A DNA stretch of 64,000 bases from Membranipora membranacea (taxonomy: Eukaryota > Bryozoa > Gymnolaemata > Cheilostomatida > Membraniporidae), in the NCBI GenBank assembly GCA_914767715.1, contig OU612068.1, forward strand, positions 434,001 through 498,000, given 5' to 3'. Shown in pieces: positions 26,801 through 39,869 of the stretch; position 1 is the stretch's first letter, and each line of letters opens with the position of its first letter. The position numbers were made by a program, and so were the translations under genes. The notes beneath the pieces were generated by a model. That model was not told the origin of the DNA, ran no database searches, and saw only the letters and a list, made by a program, of their open reading frames with translations.

Positions 26801-29800
26801 GTCTATGGGTCATCAAATCACATCTTTCCGTCCTCTCCTAGGTGTGTATGTTGATGTAACAAGTAAAACCTGGTAAACAACATACCCCTCACTGCTGGTT
26901 CAATTCCATCAACTGATGATGAAATTTGCTGACATAATTTGCTGTCACAGCTATATTCATACTTCGGAATCGTCTTCTCAATAAAATTATGACCATTTTA
27001 GCTGACACACTACTAGCAAGCAGTAGAGCTGGAGATTAATACTGGTTATATGGAAACAAGAGGGCAGTTAAATTTTCACATAATGGAAGGAATAAACACC
27101 GTTAATTGTAATTATTTATACACTTTTATTTCCATCAATTTTTTTGCGAGTTGTCTGTCTGTCTGAAACAGAACCACCAAGGCAAGATATCTGCCCGTCA
27201 GTATGGTTACTTGTAATAGTTTTGTGTAATATATTTGTAATATATCCTGTCATGATACAAGATTCTGACTAGGATTGGATTTCAAATGACCGCTCTTAAA
27301 CTGGCTTCTGTGACTGTTATGCTCAAATTTCGGGCTTCATATTGCCAGGAACTGGGATTCAAATGGTGAATGAAGTTATTGCTGTAGCCAACATTGAGAC
27401 CCCCAAACCAAAAGAATACTGCTTCATAATGGGAAGAAGTGAATAATTATTATCTGCTGATACCATAGACTTGTTATTAAGGCTATGGCTGATACACATA
27501 AGATTATCTCCTCCTGTATTATAGCTGAATATTCCATTTCTCATACACCTGCAGCCACACTACCAATCTAAGTTATCTCTCTCTCTCTCTCTCCTTCTAG
27601 CATCATAACGCTGTTGACAGCTTTGGCCCGGGCTACGAGCTACAGCGTTAGAGCTGTGGTTGTTTAGCTTAGATGAGGGTTTGCTTTGCGTGTCACTGAT
27701 CTGCTCTGATTTTATGCTGGTCGGTTGAAGGCTATAAAGCCGTAGAGGATATGAGGGTAGCATGGTTGTGCGGTTTTGTCTATGAGGAATGATGATGAAT
27801 GATGGGTTAAAGCTGTGGTCTAATTGAACCAATAGCTACGTGGTATTATAATAGCCTGCTTTGCAAATTAGAGCCTCACGGCTGGTGACATTATTTGAAA
27901 GACATGGGTAGTGAGATGTTGTGTCGATAGCCACCTCACTGCCGTGTCTTTTGCATAAAGTCATCATCAACGCTGCCAGAAAATATACCCGGCACGATTA
28001 CCACAAAGACTTTACGCTATCTGCGACAAGGAGAGAATGACAGAACAGTTAATGGCCATATCGCTACTTTGTTGTCATGTGCGTACGGATGATATCATCA
28101 ACATGGGAGCAGTGAACAACACTATATCTTTGAACAATAATGCTTTAAACATCTGCGGTCAAATGATGCACACATGCTGTGAGAGAAGAGATTTGTAATG
28201 CTAACTGTTATTGGATGAGGAGACGTGATTGATGGTATAATTTAGTGACTGGTTTAGCTCATGTACAGCAATGATAGGCACTGTACATCTCCCTGTACAT
28301 TGCTCGGCGTCTTTGTGTCGCAGCTGGATGATAGAAGATATATAGCTAGATACCTAATAAATAGATGATACATTGACATATACGTAATCTATCTATATGG
28401 GGTGAGAGATTAGGTAAGTTTACTAGAAACTATTATTTGTGTAGCTTAGCCACTGATGATAAGGTTGTTGAGTGGCTGTAGCACTGCCATTACTATTCTA
28501 TCAGTCTACAATTGATTGATCTATTAGAGACACTTAGAAATGACATTTTAGTTCTTTGTGTTACCGTGCTCTTGAATGTTCATTACGCTCTGATGTAATT
28601 CAGTCTGATTATGACAAAGAATCATCTCTGTTTGGAAGAATCAGCTCTGTTGATATTGCTTTGTCAAGAAACTTTTTTAGGATATTGTTTTTCGATTCTT
28701 TATCAAGGTTGGTGAACTTTACAAAGAAAATTGTATACTGTTGGGTTTTTTTTCTGAGTTACATGAGTTATCGGTGGTATGGGGACAATCGTCATTATGG
28801 ACTTACTATGGTGAGCATACCCCATCAAAGTAATTGGGATGTGCTATACTCTAATGGTCATATCACAGTTCGCTTTGATGAGGCGCGTTTTCTCATAAAT
28901 TTCGTCTGTGTTTCTTGTATGCCCCAAGTGATTTGAGTTCTTGCATTTATACATGAAAACAGGTTTTAGCTATTTGATATGGAAAGCTGTCCTTTTGTTT
29001 GTTTGTTTGCTTTCCTGAAGCTGTCACCAGGATTTAAGCAGAGGGAATTTGTTGATGACATTATTGATTGTTTACCATGCTTCATCGTTTGTATACGTCA
29101 CGGTATATAGCCTACTATTTGTAATGAGTATGTTCTGTTACTCTTCTCTTGGTACATAAATAACATGACTCAGGTCTGTATGATGTCGAAGCCTTACTTC
29201 GGCCATATGAGTCCCTGTTCATTGATAACGGCTCAGCGGCTGGTATTAACTGTATCACTTCTGATGGCATCAAGTCACAGGTACCTACCTACCTGCGTGT
29301 CATGTAGGCAAAACTGTAGACTAATATCTCATTGAGGCTTCCTCAAAAGCAATGTAAAAAGTTGTGAACATATAACTTTGTTTGGTGAATTAAAATCTAG
29401 TGGCAATGTACAATCCAGTTCTTGTTTTTGTCCCAAGTTTCGTATTTAGCCTCAGTGTTGCAACAACCTTAAAGCCTGTACGAAGAGTGTCCAGAATACT
29501 GCCAATTTTACACAGTGCTGTTTGGATATATAGCTAAAAACTAGGCAGGTTGTTTTTCTCATTATAAGGTCACCTGTGGTCACGAATTTGGTTTTATGTT
29601 TTCATCATCTCGTCAGATAAAGAATAAAATACTTGTGTTGATTATTGTTGATTATGGGCCTGTTTACATGTAATGCTCTTCCGTAGACTGGTTATAATTG
29701 ATTTCTACCTGATTCATCCTCGTATTATTGCATCTGGTGAGTACAACTTGTTTTGCAATATTAGGCGCTGCCAAGAATTAGTTCTTTAGTTAGCTTTTGT

Positions 29801-32800
29801 TGGAAGGAGAAGAGATGTGTTATGTTTGGCTATCCTCTTGATTTTGTCTACCTTACGTGTATTTATGTATGTGGTATAATTATTTATGATTATCACTTTC
29901 ATTGATGAAGGGCTGCAGCTCTGGATAGAACTGTAGGCTTGTAGATCATGATATTTATAGAAGTTTCTCAGCTGTCAAAGTAGTTGTGATGTGCTAATAT
30001 AAGCTGGTCATATCACAGCCTGCTTTGATACTTGAGAGATGACTGACTGTGTATCTAACTGTGTCTCCCTTCTCTTCCTCAATATCATCAATAATCAGCT
30101 GAGAGCTGACAGTCTGGCAGTGCAGTGCCAGGATAAAGAGATGTTACAATACAGTCAGATACCTGCACTTATAATGTATAGGTGAATGTTGATTATAGGG
30201 TGTAAGCGGAGGTTTGTAGCACGCTACAGGCACACATATACAGTCATACATCACACTGAGCATCACTTTACAGTCATACACTGTACTACGAGTTAGTGCT
30301 CCTATCAAATCGGTGGTGATGTGCTTTGTTTGACATATCACAGCCTGCTTTGATAAGATTTCTATCCCTCAAATGTCAGCTGTTTTAATTCTGGTTTTGC
30401 ATCCAACCTACAATGATCACTCACCTTAGTAACACAACCAGTGACCAACTAACTATATCTCTGCTTGATATATAACGACACTCCCCGACACTCTCGAGAC
30501 CTTACTGTGTATGATGGATGAGAGGAGTGCCCCAAACTCTTTTTTTTTTTTTTTTTCTACCACCGGCCTCTCATTTTATCACAATTATCCTCTCTACGCT
30601 GTACATATACATATCTATTTGTCTGATGGAGTGTCCTGGTGAATACTGAGCACACACCAGGGGGTGGGGGTAGTGGTGATCTAAGGGATGGGCAGCGGTG
30701 ATCTAGGTTGGGGTGACCGCCTGTGATTCTGCAACAAAAAGCTGAACTGAGTCGAGATCTTTTCTCTCACTACAAGCTCAGAATTTCCGGACTCTCCGCT
30801 GGTAGATTCACACAATCAAAACCAAATATAATAACTTTTGTTAATGATTCTTTTCATTATTGTAGTTGATGGTAAGGATTAGTCCGTTGGTGAGCCGAGA
30901 TGTTGTGGAAAAGTTATTCCTCCCAAAGTTCTGTGAGCTCTGCTCAGAGTCTATGTTTCACATACGGAAAGTCTGCGCGACCAGCATCGGCGAAATGTGC
31001 AGAGTGGTTGGGCCACAGCTGTCCGAAGAGTTTCTGGTGAGTTCATGTGTCTGGCTGTAGCCTTGAACAATGTCACACAAAAACACGCGTATAAGATTTA
31101 ATACAGGCTGTCTTCTGGGTGACGCTGCAGTTGCAGAAATTTCAGATCTCATGTTTGTATGCTGATGACTAAATCTTTGTTTTGTCTGATTGAAATACTG
31201 GACTTATTTTTAGCAACGAATCTCGGTTTTGAGTGTCGATATAAATTGGATTTGGAGTGCTTTTGAGAGGTACTTTTGTCCTTGGTTAAAAGTTCATCAA
31301 AAGTATCCAATTATCAAAAATCTGTGTAGAAAGTTGACAATTTGAGTTACCTATGTTTGAGTGGCCTGCGGTATGAAAAAGATATGAATGAGCCATTGAC
31401 TGATTGTAATTTTATTCTCTACACTCAGAGATGGGGTTAAGTTTAGACTGTTCCGGTGGTCACAATGTAACTCGTCTAGCCACAAAGCCACTCTAGAAAA
31501 CCTTAACTGATAATATCAAGCTCAAAAACAACCCATCAAAACTGTTGATATGTACCCAAGTTGGGCAAAACACAGTCTTGCCTGTTTCGTGCCTCTGGCG
31601 ATTTGTGTCACGTTTATAGGATGTGTTATTGAGCCAGCAGGGAGATATGTGACCACTGATATTTAGTGACATGGCATAAGGAAGGATTATAACACTCATT
31701 CATCTCAATTGTCTCACCTCCACACAGCAACATCTCTGTCAGAGTTAAACTTACTGACCCAGACAACTCAGGGACAACCTGTTACCTCTTGATGAATTTT
31801 TCCACATATTTTAGATGATATCAGATGATTGATAGTTCTTATGAGCACCTCAGATGTTCTTAGTTTCATGTTATTTCGTTTCTAGTTACAAAAGTTTTTT
31901 AACTTATGTGAGGATGGTATATGGGGAGTGAGGAAAGCTTGTACAGAGTGTTTTATGGAGGTCAGTAACTCCCTGTCACCAGACGCAAGGAGATCAGACC
32001 TAGCTCAGCTATATGTGGGTCTTCTCTGTGATCAGTCGAGATGGGTGAGTAACCATCACAACCTTCACCTGTACTCAATACTGGTATTACCAACATGTTA
32101 TACTAATAGGTGATGTTTGCCATCTAATGCAAGGGGGTGTTCTCGTCCAGCCATAGTGCTGCTATACATAGATTTGAGGTCTATTTGAGTTACAATATCT
32201 GCCAATCTTTTATGCTGGTCATTGATGCCCAAGAATTAAAATTGCATAATTGGCTATTTTATGATCTTCGAGTTTGGAGTGCCGCTCTGGTTTGCTCCTT
32301 TAATTGCCATGTAGTCCATGACTGCTTATGAATAACCTGTGGTAGTATAAGGATGAGATATGTGTATAAGTTGGAGTGTTTTTCACCTGTATTAGTCATG
32401 TGTAATGCTGGCTGATTGAATATTAAATACATGTAACAGCTGTGCTGGATTAGTTAACTCATTGCCGGCTGGCTGGCTCTACACAACCTGTCATAAGAAA
32501 CTGTTGAATTTGATGGTAAAATTTTGAATGAAGCTTAGCGAAAAACAAGCCTTTATCTAAAACCACAAACCACAGCTTTTTTTCATGGCGGTAAACAAAG
32601 ATACTTTTAGGTTTAGATTAGGGTGTGCTTTTGATGGCTTACCATATGGCTGATTGCAAAATCATAACCTCTGTGACTCCATATGCTCATGTTTTGATTT
32701 CTTGTAGGTTCGTATGTCAGCATTCCAAGCTCTGGGTCCGTTTATTTCCACATTTGCTAATCCTAACATGACTGGCCTGTACTTTGATCAGGACGGTATA

Positions 32801-35800
32801 CTGAGAGTCCAGCAGCCTCCTCCCTCAGAGTCCTCCTCACAAAGCAGCAGTCAGAAATCTGTAGAGCAAAATGTGGAACCAACAAGCTCAAGGTATGCTA
32901 GTATACAATACAAATAATAACCATACACTTCTTACTATAAATATAACCATACACCGCATACTATGACCATACATATGAATGGACATTCTGTAGCGAGGAC
33001 GGACTTGTTTTTGTTATGAGACAAGCCGTTCTTGGCAGCCTGTCACTCTCGCAGACTTGAGATGATGATTTCACCGGATGACTTCACATTATATCTGTTT
33101 TTCTCATTCCAATTTGATGATTGACAATTTTCTGTCAGACTAATAATGTTTGAGCTTTGTCATCTGTCTGTGGTTGACACTGCGTACTGTGGGCACCTCT
33201 GGGCCTGTGATCTCTGCTCATCTCTGCTGGGTGCAGAGTCATTACTAAGGGCAGTGATCCACTTGGGAGGGCTAAAGTTCTGCCTCTGATTAGTTTACTT
33301 GGTAGAGCCCGCACTAAACAGTAGAATAAAAGAGTAACTGGTTAATTGTCCTCACATGACCCTATGATGTATTTTAGTGATGAGACGACCACCGCCAATA
33401 AAGAGGAGAAAAAGGACCAGGATTCAGCTGTAACTGATCCAGCTACTTCAGCTCCTGAGGATACTTTTTCTGTTGCTGCGGAGGTTGGCAGTGCCAGCCC
33501 ACAGAAGCAAGACGAGGACATGGATCTTAGTCTAGATTCAGACCTTCAGGCAGATATAGGAAGTGAACAATCAAAAGAGCATTTAGTATCTAATCCTATC
33601 ATATCTAATGAAGAGGTCAGTCTGTAATATAATGTATTATTATGTGACTATATCCAAAATCTCTTATTTATGTAAATTTAGTTTCCTCAGATATCACAGA
33701 ATAAGCTGAGAGGATGTAGATTCTGATGATGTTCTAATTTCCAAAATAGGTGCAAATGGCATTGTTGAGTATAGAATATGACGCCTTTGTACCAAATAAC
33801 CACCATTATTATGAAGTATGGCTTTGATATTTATATTATATTTAGATGTCCTTGCTGTATGTGCCTTCTCTGCTCATTTGACATCAATATAATGTAAAGT
33901 GATTGCCACCTAATGATCTTTCTTGATACTTGCGTTCTTGTGACTTATTTAGGATTTCACGAGGGTTGAATTAGAAGATCATGACCACCATATGGACTCT
34001 TTCTATCCACCAGCCCATGTTGTCACTGTAGGTTAAGTTAGGTGATATTTTGTTGTCAGGTGAGATGGAAGCAGTATAGTGATGATACAGAGTTAGTATA
34101 TGTACCTGGTGAGGTAGAGCAGAGTAAAATAGTCGATGACTTTGGCTCGTTTAAATACTGGAGGGACCCCGTGCCTACGCTGGACCTGAACTCTATACTA
34201 CAAGAAGTTACACAGACTAGTACAGCAGAGGGCGCTGTTATACATCATAATACTGCTGTACAGTCCACCGAGGAAGGCTCAAACCAAACCGTACCAACTA
34301 CTACTACCACTAATACTACTCAGGTGTGTATTTCGTAGTTTAGTAATTGAGTATGCAGTGACAATTACACCAGAGGCTCACATTATATACATAGAGGCAC
34401 AAGGGACAATTATGTGATCATACAGGAGATCATACAGTTAATTGTCAAAAATATCGGTTATCTTATAATCTCATAAAGTTGGTGAATTTTCCAAAAAGTT
34501 TATTAGGATGGTTCCACAGCCCTGTCATGAGTGTTATAAAAATTACATTTATGCCATAATTAACATCAGCAATAATTGTATTTCTATATTCTGATGTTAT
34601 GAATTGGATAGTAACGGAGGTAGCTATATCACCTAGCATATAAGATATATAATGGTGGTAGTAACTTGTAAGTTACTTATTTTAGGATAAATCCAGTGCC
34701 CTGAGTGATGATGCATCGGCACCACAGCAGCGCACTGTGGATGAGAACTTGGAAGCCCTGGCTTCGAGCTTACAAACAGGTATAACAATAAACACATCAG
34801 CCCGACTCGCTTCTTCAACCACCGAGCCGTCGCACACAGACCACGTACAGTCATTCATGTTTGGGCCTACCAGCACACCCCTATCTGCTGGTACAGTGTT
34901 AGCTCCTACATACGCCTCCGTGCTCAGTAAGGGATCGCTATCTCCTTCTATGCGTAACAGGCATCAGAGTACAGGAAGCTCCGGAGGGGAGAGTCTAGGA
35001 TCTTTATCTGAGCTAATGGCCAAACAACAGGTAATACTCCTTCTTAGCATGGCTATAAAATTATATCCAGGCTCAATATATACATATGCGAGCTCTGAGT
35101 CAGAGTGGTGATAAGACGCGCCTGTAACTTGTACCAAGCAGTGCTCATTGTACTGACTTTCTCACTCTCACTATGAGGACATGGTCAGTCTCACTGTAGT
35201 GTTGCCACCATCTATTTTATCGATTAATGTTCAGATCTTGAGTCACATACTAGAGGTCTTTTCTAGCAGAGAGTTCAAAAACCATCTCTGTGTCTGTCTG
35301 TCTGTCTGTCATTCAGTGGGGTTTAGGTGTGCCTGAAAACTTGTCAGTGTTATTAGCATTTTAATCACCACAGGAACGCGCCGCTTCTGCCTTCTTAGCC
35401 CCTCCACGTAATCACTAAGTGAACCTTGTGTGGTAATCAATTAGCATTATATCATAACCCTTTCCATCTACAGCCATTAGTAAATCTCTAACAGATGTGA
35501 GTGCAGACTGACTACACCTTCTTCTCTTCATCTCTGTATGATCACCTCATCATCTGTAGGATTGCCTAGCTTTAATCTACTAGAACGAATACAGGCCAAG
35601 ATGTAGAAGAAAAGTATTTCTAAATGGATGATGTCTGTTATGATATGATAGGTTATGTGTCGATAATTGACTTTAATTTTATAAACTCTTTTTTTTTTTT
35701 GCTTCTAGGATATAATTCCGCACCTACTATTAGAGAATTACCTGAGTATGACAGACCCGTCTCGAGCTCAGACTGTAGATACAGATATAGCTCAGCACTG

Positions 35801-38800
35801 TGCTTACAGTTTACCTGCTGTAGCTTATACTCTGGGTAAAGATAACTGGAAGTGTCTGCGGTCTCTGTATGAGACTCTGGTCTCCGATATGCAGGTAAGG
35901 AATGAGTTTTAGTGCCAAAGTAAATCATACGGCTTTATGTTGGGAAACCTGCTAACTTATACAGGTTCCAGGTATCCATAGGGTATGTGTTGTTAGTGAA
36001 ATGAGGAATGGATCATAGATGGCGAGGCGTCATTGATTTATGCTCAAGGTCTTCCTGCATTCCTGGAAATGCAGTACCAACATAGCTTCCAAGGATGCTG
36101 TCATGGATTTCTCTGAAACTCTTAATGCAAACCTCATATCTATACGATACTCTGAAAGGGCTATCCACATATACCGTATTCTAGTGTAACTATACGTACA
36201 GCCTGGCATCAATACACACTGATAAGGAGCTGTGAACACAGCCACGAGCTCGATCCAAACTTAGATATATAACATCTAATTCGTGATGTATGCACACAGA
36301 TAACACTAGGAGTATCACATGTAGCTCGGCTCTTACGTCAGCAAACTTATCTCACATATTTTGGTTGTTGTTGTTGCTGCAGTGGAAGGTGAGACGGACA
36401 TTAGCCTTCTCTATACATGAGCTAGCTGTAATACTCGGCACAGAGCTTACACATTCAGACTTAGTGCCCATATTCAATGGCTTTATCAAAGATTTGGATG
36501 AAGTGCGGATAGGAGTTCTCACGCATCTCTCAGATTTTCTTCGGGTAAATTCTAAATAATTATTTTGGGGCAGAGGTTACTGTGTTTCGTGTCGTAAGCT
36601 GAAGTTTTTTTTATTTTGAATGTGTAGTCTACATGCATAGTGAGAAACTAAACAATAAACCATTTTTCAGTCAACCTACATTTTTATCACTGATGTTGTA
36701 CGAGGATTGCACAACAAGCCGGACGGACATTACAGTTTATATGTGATTTACAGTTACTCAGTGGAGATGTAAGGAGAACGTATCTACCAAAGATAGCTGA
36801 GTTTATGCAGACTGATAACAACAGGGTGTGGAGAACAAGACTCGATCTAGCTCAGTAAGTCAAAATCAGCAGTAATAATTATAACATATCTCACCAGGAT
36901 CTTTTTAAGGGTATCACTGAAATACTGAAGTACAGATTCTTGTACAATGATCAAGTTTACAAGATTTTTATATTTTCTTCTATTGATGTTTGTAGACAGT
37001 TGGTGAAAATGTGCGATTTATTCAGTAGTAAAGATATAATAGAGTTTATAGTACCATTATCATTAGCTTTACTATCAGACAGAGTGGCTGATGTGAGGAC
37101 GGCTTCACTACCCCTGGTATGTACTATCACTATCACAATACTATGACTGTTATATGTATATCCAAGTTAGTATATACCTCCTTTGTCTATGTTTGGGACA
37201 TTTTCTACCCTCTATGAATATTCAGATAACCTTAGGCTGTAATTTGACTCCTCCTCTTATGAGGTGATGATGTTTGCTATGGCTAGTGGGATGAGTTCAA
37301 ATAAAGCCACAGCTCCCTATCACATAGGTGTGTTCCACTTGTGAGTGTAAAGGTTGGTCAGTACTTGGTGTGAATGATGCTGAACTGAGAAATACCAGAC
37401 ACCTAATCCTTAAATTAACCAGGTTCCACTTTCTCATTAAATCATCAATCATTCAAGTTCAGAATCGCATTAACATATTTATTGGTGAATACATCTATTT
37501 ATCTGGGTGCAAAAGGGCTATTACTATAAAAAATAAAAGTTATCATAAAGAAATGGCTTTGTCGTAATAAGCTTTAGTCTCACTTGACTGTGTGAGGTTA
37601 TTTACGGTCCACTTCCAATATGGAGGACATCGATAGATTTTACTTATGCAACTGGTTTCATAATTTAATTTTTAAACTAATATTATAGATGAGCACAATT
37701 CTAGGATTACTTCAGGAGCCAACAGAGGACCAACAAAGGCTGATGCTGATTAATGATCTCATTGAGAAGTTGGCGCTCAGTGAGAAATGGCACGCCAGGC
37801 AAACGTAAGCGTTCCCCGACTCCACTCTCTCTTCTCTCTCAATATAAGCATGCTCAGATACCTTCAAGTCATTGTAATTACCACCGAGTAGACCTTTGTG
37901 CGGTTGTTTGTTAGTTTATGAGTGTGCTCTGCGCTACCTTATGAGCTGATAAACAATCTTTCACAGTTAATAGTTATCGTCTCTCATACATATATAACTA
38001 ACCTCAAGTGTTTCCATGTTTTATATATACAGGTATGTACAGGCTTGTCACAGAGTGCTTCAGACAGACTCTCTACTGCTCGATCAATTTTCCAAAGAGC
38101 TTCTGCCCAGTCTACTGACGCTCAGCATGGATAAAATACCCAATGTACGGATATCTGTGGCTAAGCTTCTATCCCAGTGCCTTCTACCTCTAGGTAAATA
38201 TCATTATATCATTTCTACCCTTCCATCCACGAGTTACTCTGGCTTGTCAACCTTGTGTCAAGGCAGTAGTAGTAGTCTGATTATTACTGAGTAATAGTCA
38301 GGAATGTAGTTAGTCATACAACATAGGTGTATGTCTTTTGTTTTTGTTGAGTTTATTATTTCATCGGACAAGAACTACCAGACGGAATTTCTTCAAAATT
38401 GGACATAGTATTCATACATATGTGTTCATTGGAAATTTTGAAAAAATATTTTGATGTAATGATAACTATTGGCAGCGGGCAGCATGTTGTAACAGCAAAT
38501 TTAATGGTCTTATGTAGAAAAAAAGTTTTATTGCTTGGTCAATGGCTTCATTTATGTGAGGTCATCAATTTTAGTTTAAAAAACTATCAAGTAAGGAAGC
38601 CAGTATTGATGATGATGCAATTGCCTGAAATTGGAACTAAAATAAATTGGTGAATCTCATGAAATATTTTTTTCTATCTTTTATTGTTTGCTGTTCCTTT
38701 GGTTCAGCTTTAATGACAGATTATGTTGTATGACTTTATATTCGCTTGTGAATATAGCTGCGTCATTTCTAGTTAATATTCTGTCAATTCACAGCACAAT

Positions 38801-39222
38801 ATAATAGATAACCAGAACACGTGGATTGTACTGTGTCTGTATATGCGTGGATTGTACTGTGTCTGTATATGCGTCATTGTTTCACTGTCACTACTTCTCT
38901 GACGTACATACAAATAACCTACAAGTAAAATGGGTGCCGGCTTAAAAAGTGACGGAAGTTAATAAGGTGCCAACAGAGTGATGAATGAGATTTCTTTATT
39001 TGATTGACAGAATATTTCACTAGTTCTCGTAATCCTCACCATGATGAGCTGCTGAAAGCTGAAAGTCGATTGAAGTCCGATACAGACAGAGATGTTAGAT
39101 ACTTCGCTGGTTTATCACCACAGACTAATATAGAAAATCATGATACGGTAAGTTCATCACCAGTAAGTCTTAACACCAGGAAGTCCCATCAGGATACGAT
39201 CTGTGATAGACCATCTCATTGA
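20873..39222 (+). CDS. PPP4R1: PPP4R1: protein phosphatase 4 regulatory subunit 1
   Basis: HEAT-repeat scaffold that binds the PP4 catalytic subunit; in mammals it directs PP4 to HDAC3 and IKK (family knowledge). Exons: 20873-20879, 20977-21018, 22314-22428, 22553-22656, 22858-23009, 24247-24307, 26259-26347, 30866-31036, 31886-32044, 32708-32892, 33378-33615, 33953-34027, 34060-34323, 34686-35030, 35709-35894, 36383-36544, 36754-36854, 36996-37116, 37689-37804, 38033-38193, 39011-39222 (3066 nt, 1021 aa; human about 950). Strong matches include WKVRRTLAFSIHELAVILG, DLVPIFNGFIKDLDEVRIGV, NYLSMTDPSRAQTVDTDIA, FHIRKVCATSIGEMCRVVG, WGVRKACTECFMEVS and FQALGPFISTFANP. The N-terminus is acidic (DYGDDDNDL...DDEFDDVD). 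The middle Ser/Thr-rich region is poorly conserved. The seven-base first exon supplies only ATGGCGG. The last exon could instead splice at GTAAGT near 39149. AATAAA lies at 39717. Confidence 0.95.
23010..24246 (+). other. PPP4R1 intron, 1.2 kb
   Basis: No gene, tRNA or clear repeat. A 94-codon frame at 23384-23668 begins at TTT-type sequence without splice support and is treated as chance. Confidence 0.5.
24308..26258 (+). other. PPP4R1 intron, about 1.95 kb
   Basis: AT-rich unique-looking sequence with a short (AT)n tract near 24710-24724. Frames at 25587-25793 and 25892-26161 have no splice support or family match. Nothing else is seen. Confidence 0.5.
28823..28880. repeat. Hairpin repeat, copy A
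   Basis: The left arm CATCAAAGTAATTGGGATGTG pairs imperfectly with the right arm CATATCACAGTTCGCTTTGA followed by TG; the loop is about 15 nt. Same family as the copies at 29973 and 30303. Confidence 0.7.
29973..30030. repeat. Hairpin repeat, copy B
   Basis: The left arm GTCAAAGTAGTTGTGATGTG faces the right arm CATATCACAGCCTGCTTTGA followed by TA. The right arm is identical to that of copy C. Confidence 0.75.
30303..30355. repeat. Hairpin repeat, copy C
   Basis: The left arm TATCAAATCGGTGGTGATGTG faces CATATCACAGCCTGCTTTGA followed by TA, with a loop of about 10 nt. It lies only 270 bases from copy B in the same intron. Confidence 0.75.
35031..35708 (+). other. PPP4R1 intron, 0.7 kb
   Basis: Contains a short TGTC/CTGT microsatellite at about 35292-35311 and a T10 run just before the acceptor. 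Nothing else is recognisable. Confidence 0.5.
38194..39010 (+). other. PPP4R1 intron, 0.8 kb
   Basis: An 84-codon frame at 38399-38653 lacks splice support. Two copies of a GCGTGGATTGTACTGTGTCT-type segment sit side by side at about 38818-38873. No gene. Confidence 0.5.
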
Positions 39223-39869
39223 CAAATTAGAGTACGGTGTCTTGGTCTGGCCATTATTCGATTCAAAGAAGGTCCTTGTTTCTTGGATTTGCAAAGGAGC
39301 AAACACCAAGTCTAAAACAAGAAACACAAGAAATAATCCAAAATTGTGTGTATAGAACCTTCATTGACTATGCTAACTTGTATCTACTTTGGAAAATTTA
39401 TAATTTTTATTTTACAGGTTGATGTCTGAATTGGGAAAAACACAAATTTTTTGCTGCTAGCAACATGACCAAAGCTTTTCTGTTTGAGCAACAATGACAG
39501 AATATAAGAATATACCAGTAATGTGATTTGATAAGCCGTTATATACATATCATCATCAATCGGAACTAGAATAATGTTGCCTCTATTTATGAGCGAGCTG
39601 GAGCATTCTTTTTTTCTTTTTCTTTTGCTATTGCATATTATTGATGAGCTGTCTTAGTATGATTCAATCGATTATTTATTGTGCACTGATACTCTCTACA
39701 GTGATCGATATGAAAGAATAAAATGAGCTTCATGAAGAAAGGATTTGAAACTTTTTTTCTTTTGCTTTATTAGTGTCAAAATTGCGAGAAACATAACAGT
39801 ATACAGAACAAAATGAAATACATGACAGGACTACCTGTATACTTTTGAGTAAGAACAATAACATATCGT
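39223..39869. other. Shared 3' spacer of convergent PPP4R1 and NFX1
   Basis: PPP4R1 has AATAAA at 39717-39722 (+), and NFX1 has AATAAA on the minus strand at 39766-39771. Cleavage downstream of each signal would make the two 3' UTRs end close together or overlap by a few tens of bases. No other feature is seen. Confidence 0.6.

Larger units (their letters stand above)
26348..30865 (+). other. PPP4R1 large intron, about 4.5 kb
   Basis: The longest PPP4R1 intron. It contains a CT-rich tract near 26645-26745, a (CT)n run near 27571-27592, three related hairpins (28823, 29973, 30303) and a run of 18 T at about 30541. The 126-codon frame at 28556-28936 overlaps the first hairpin and has no support as a gene. 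Confidence 0.6.

Noticed and set aside
28556-28936. 126-codon frame in the large PPP4R1 intron
   Set aside because: It overlaps a repeated hairpin, has no homology that I can recognise, and interrupts no known gene model.
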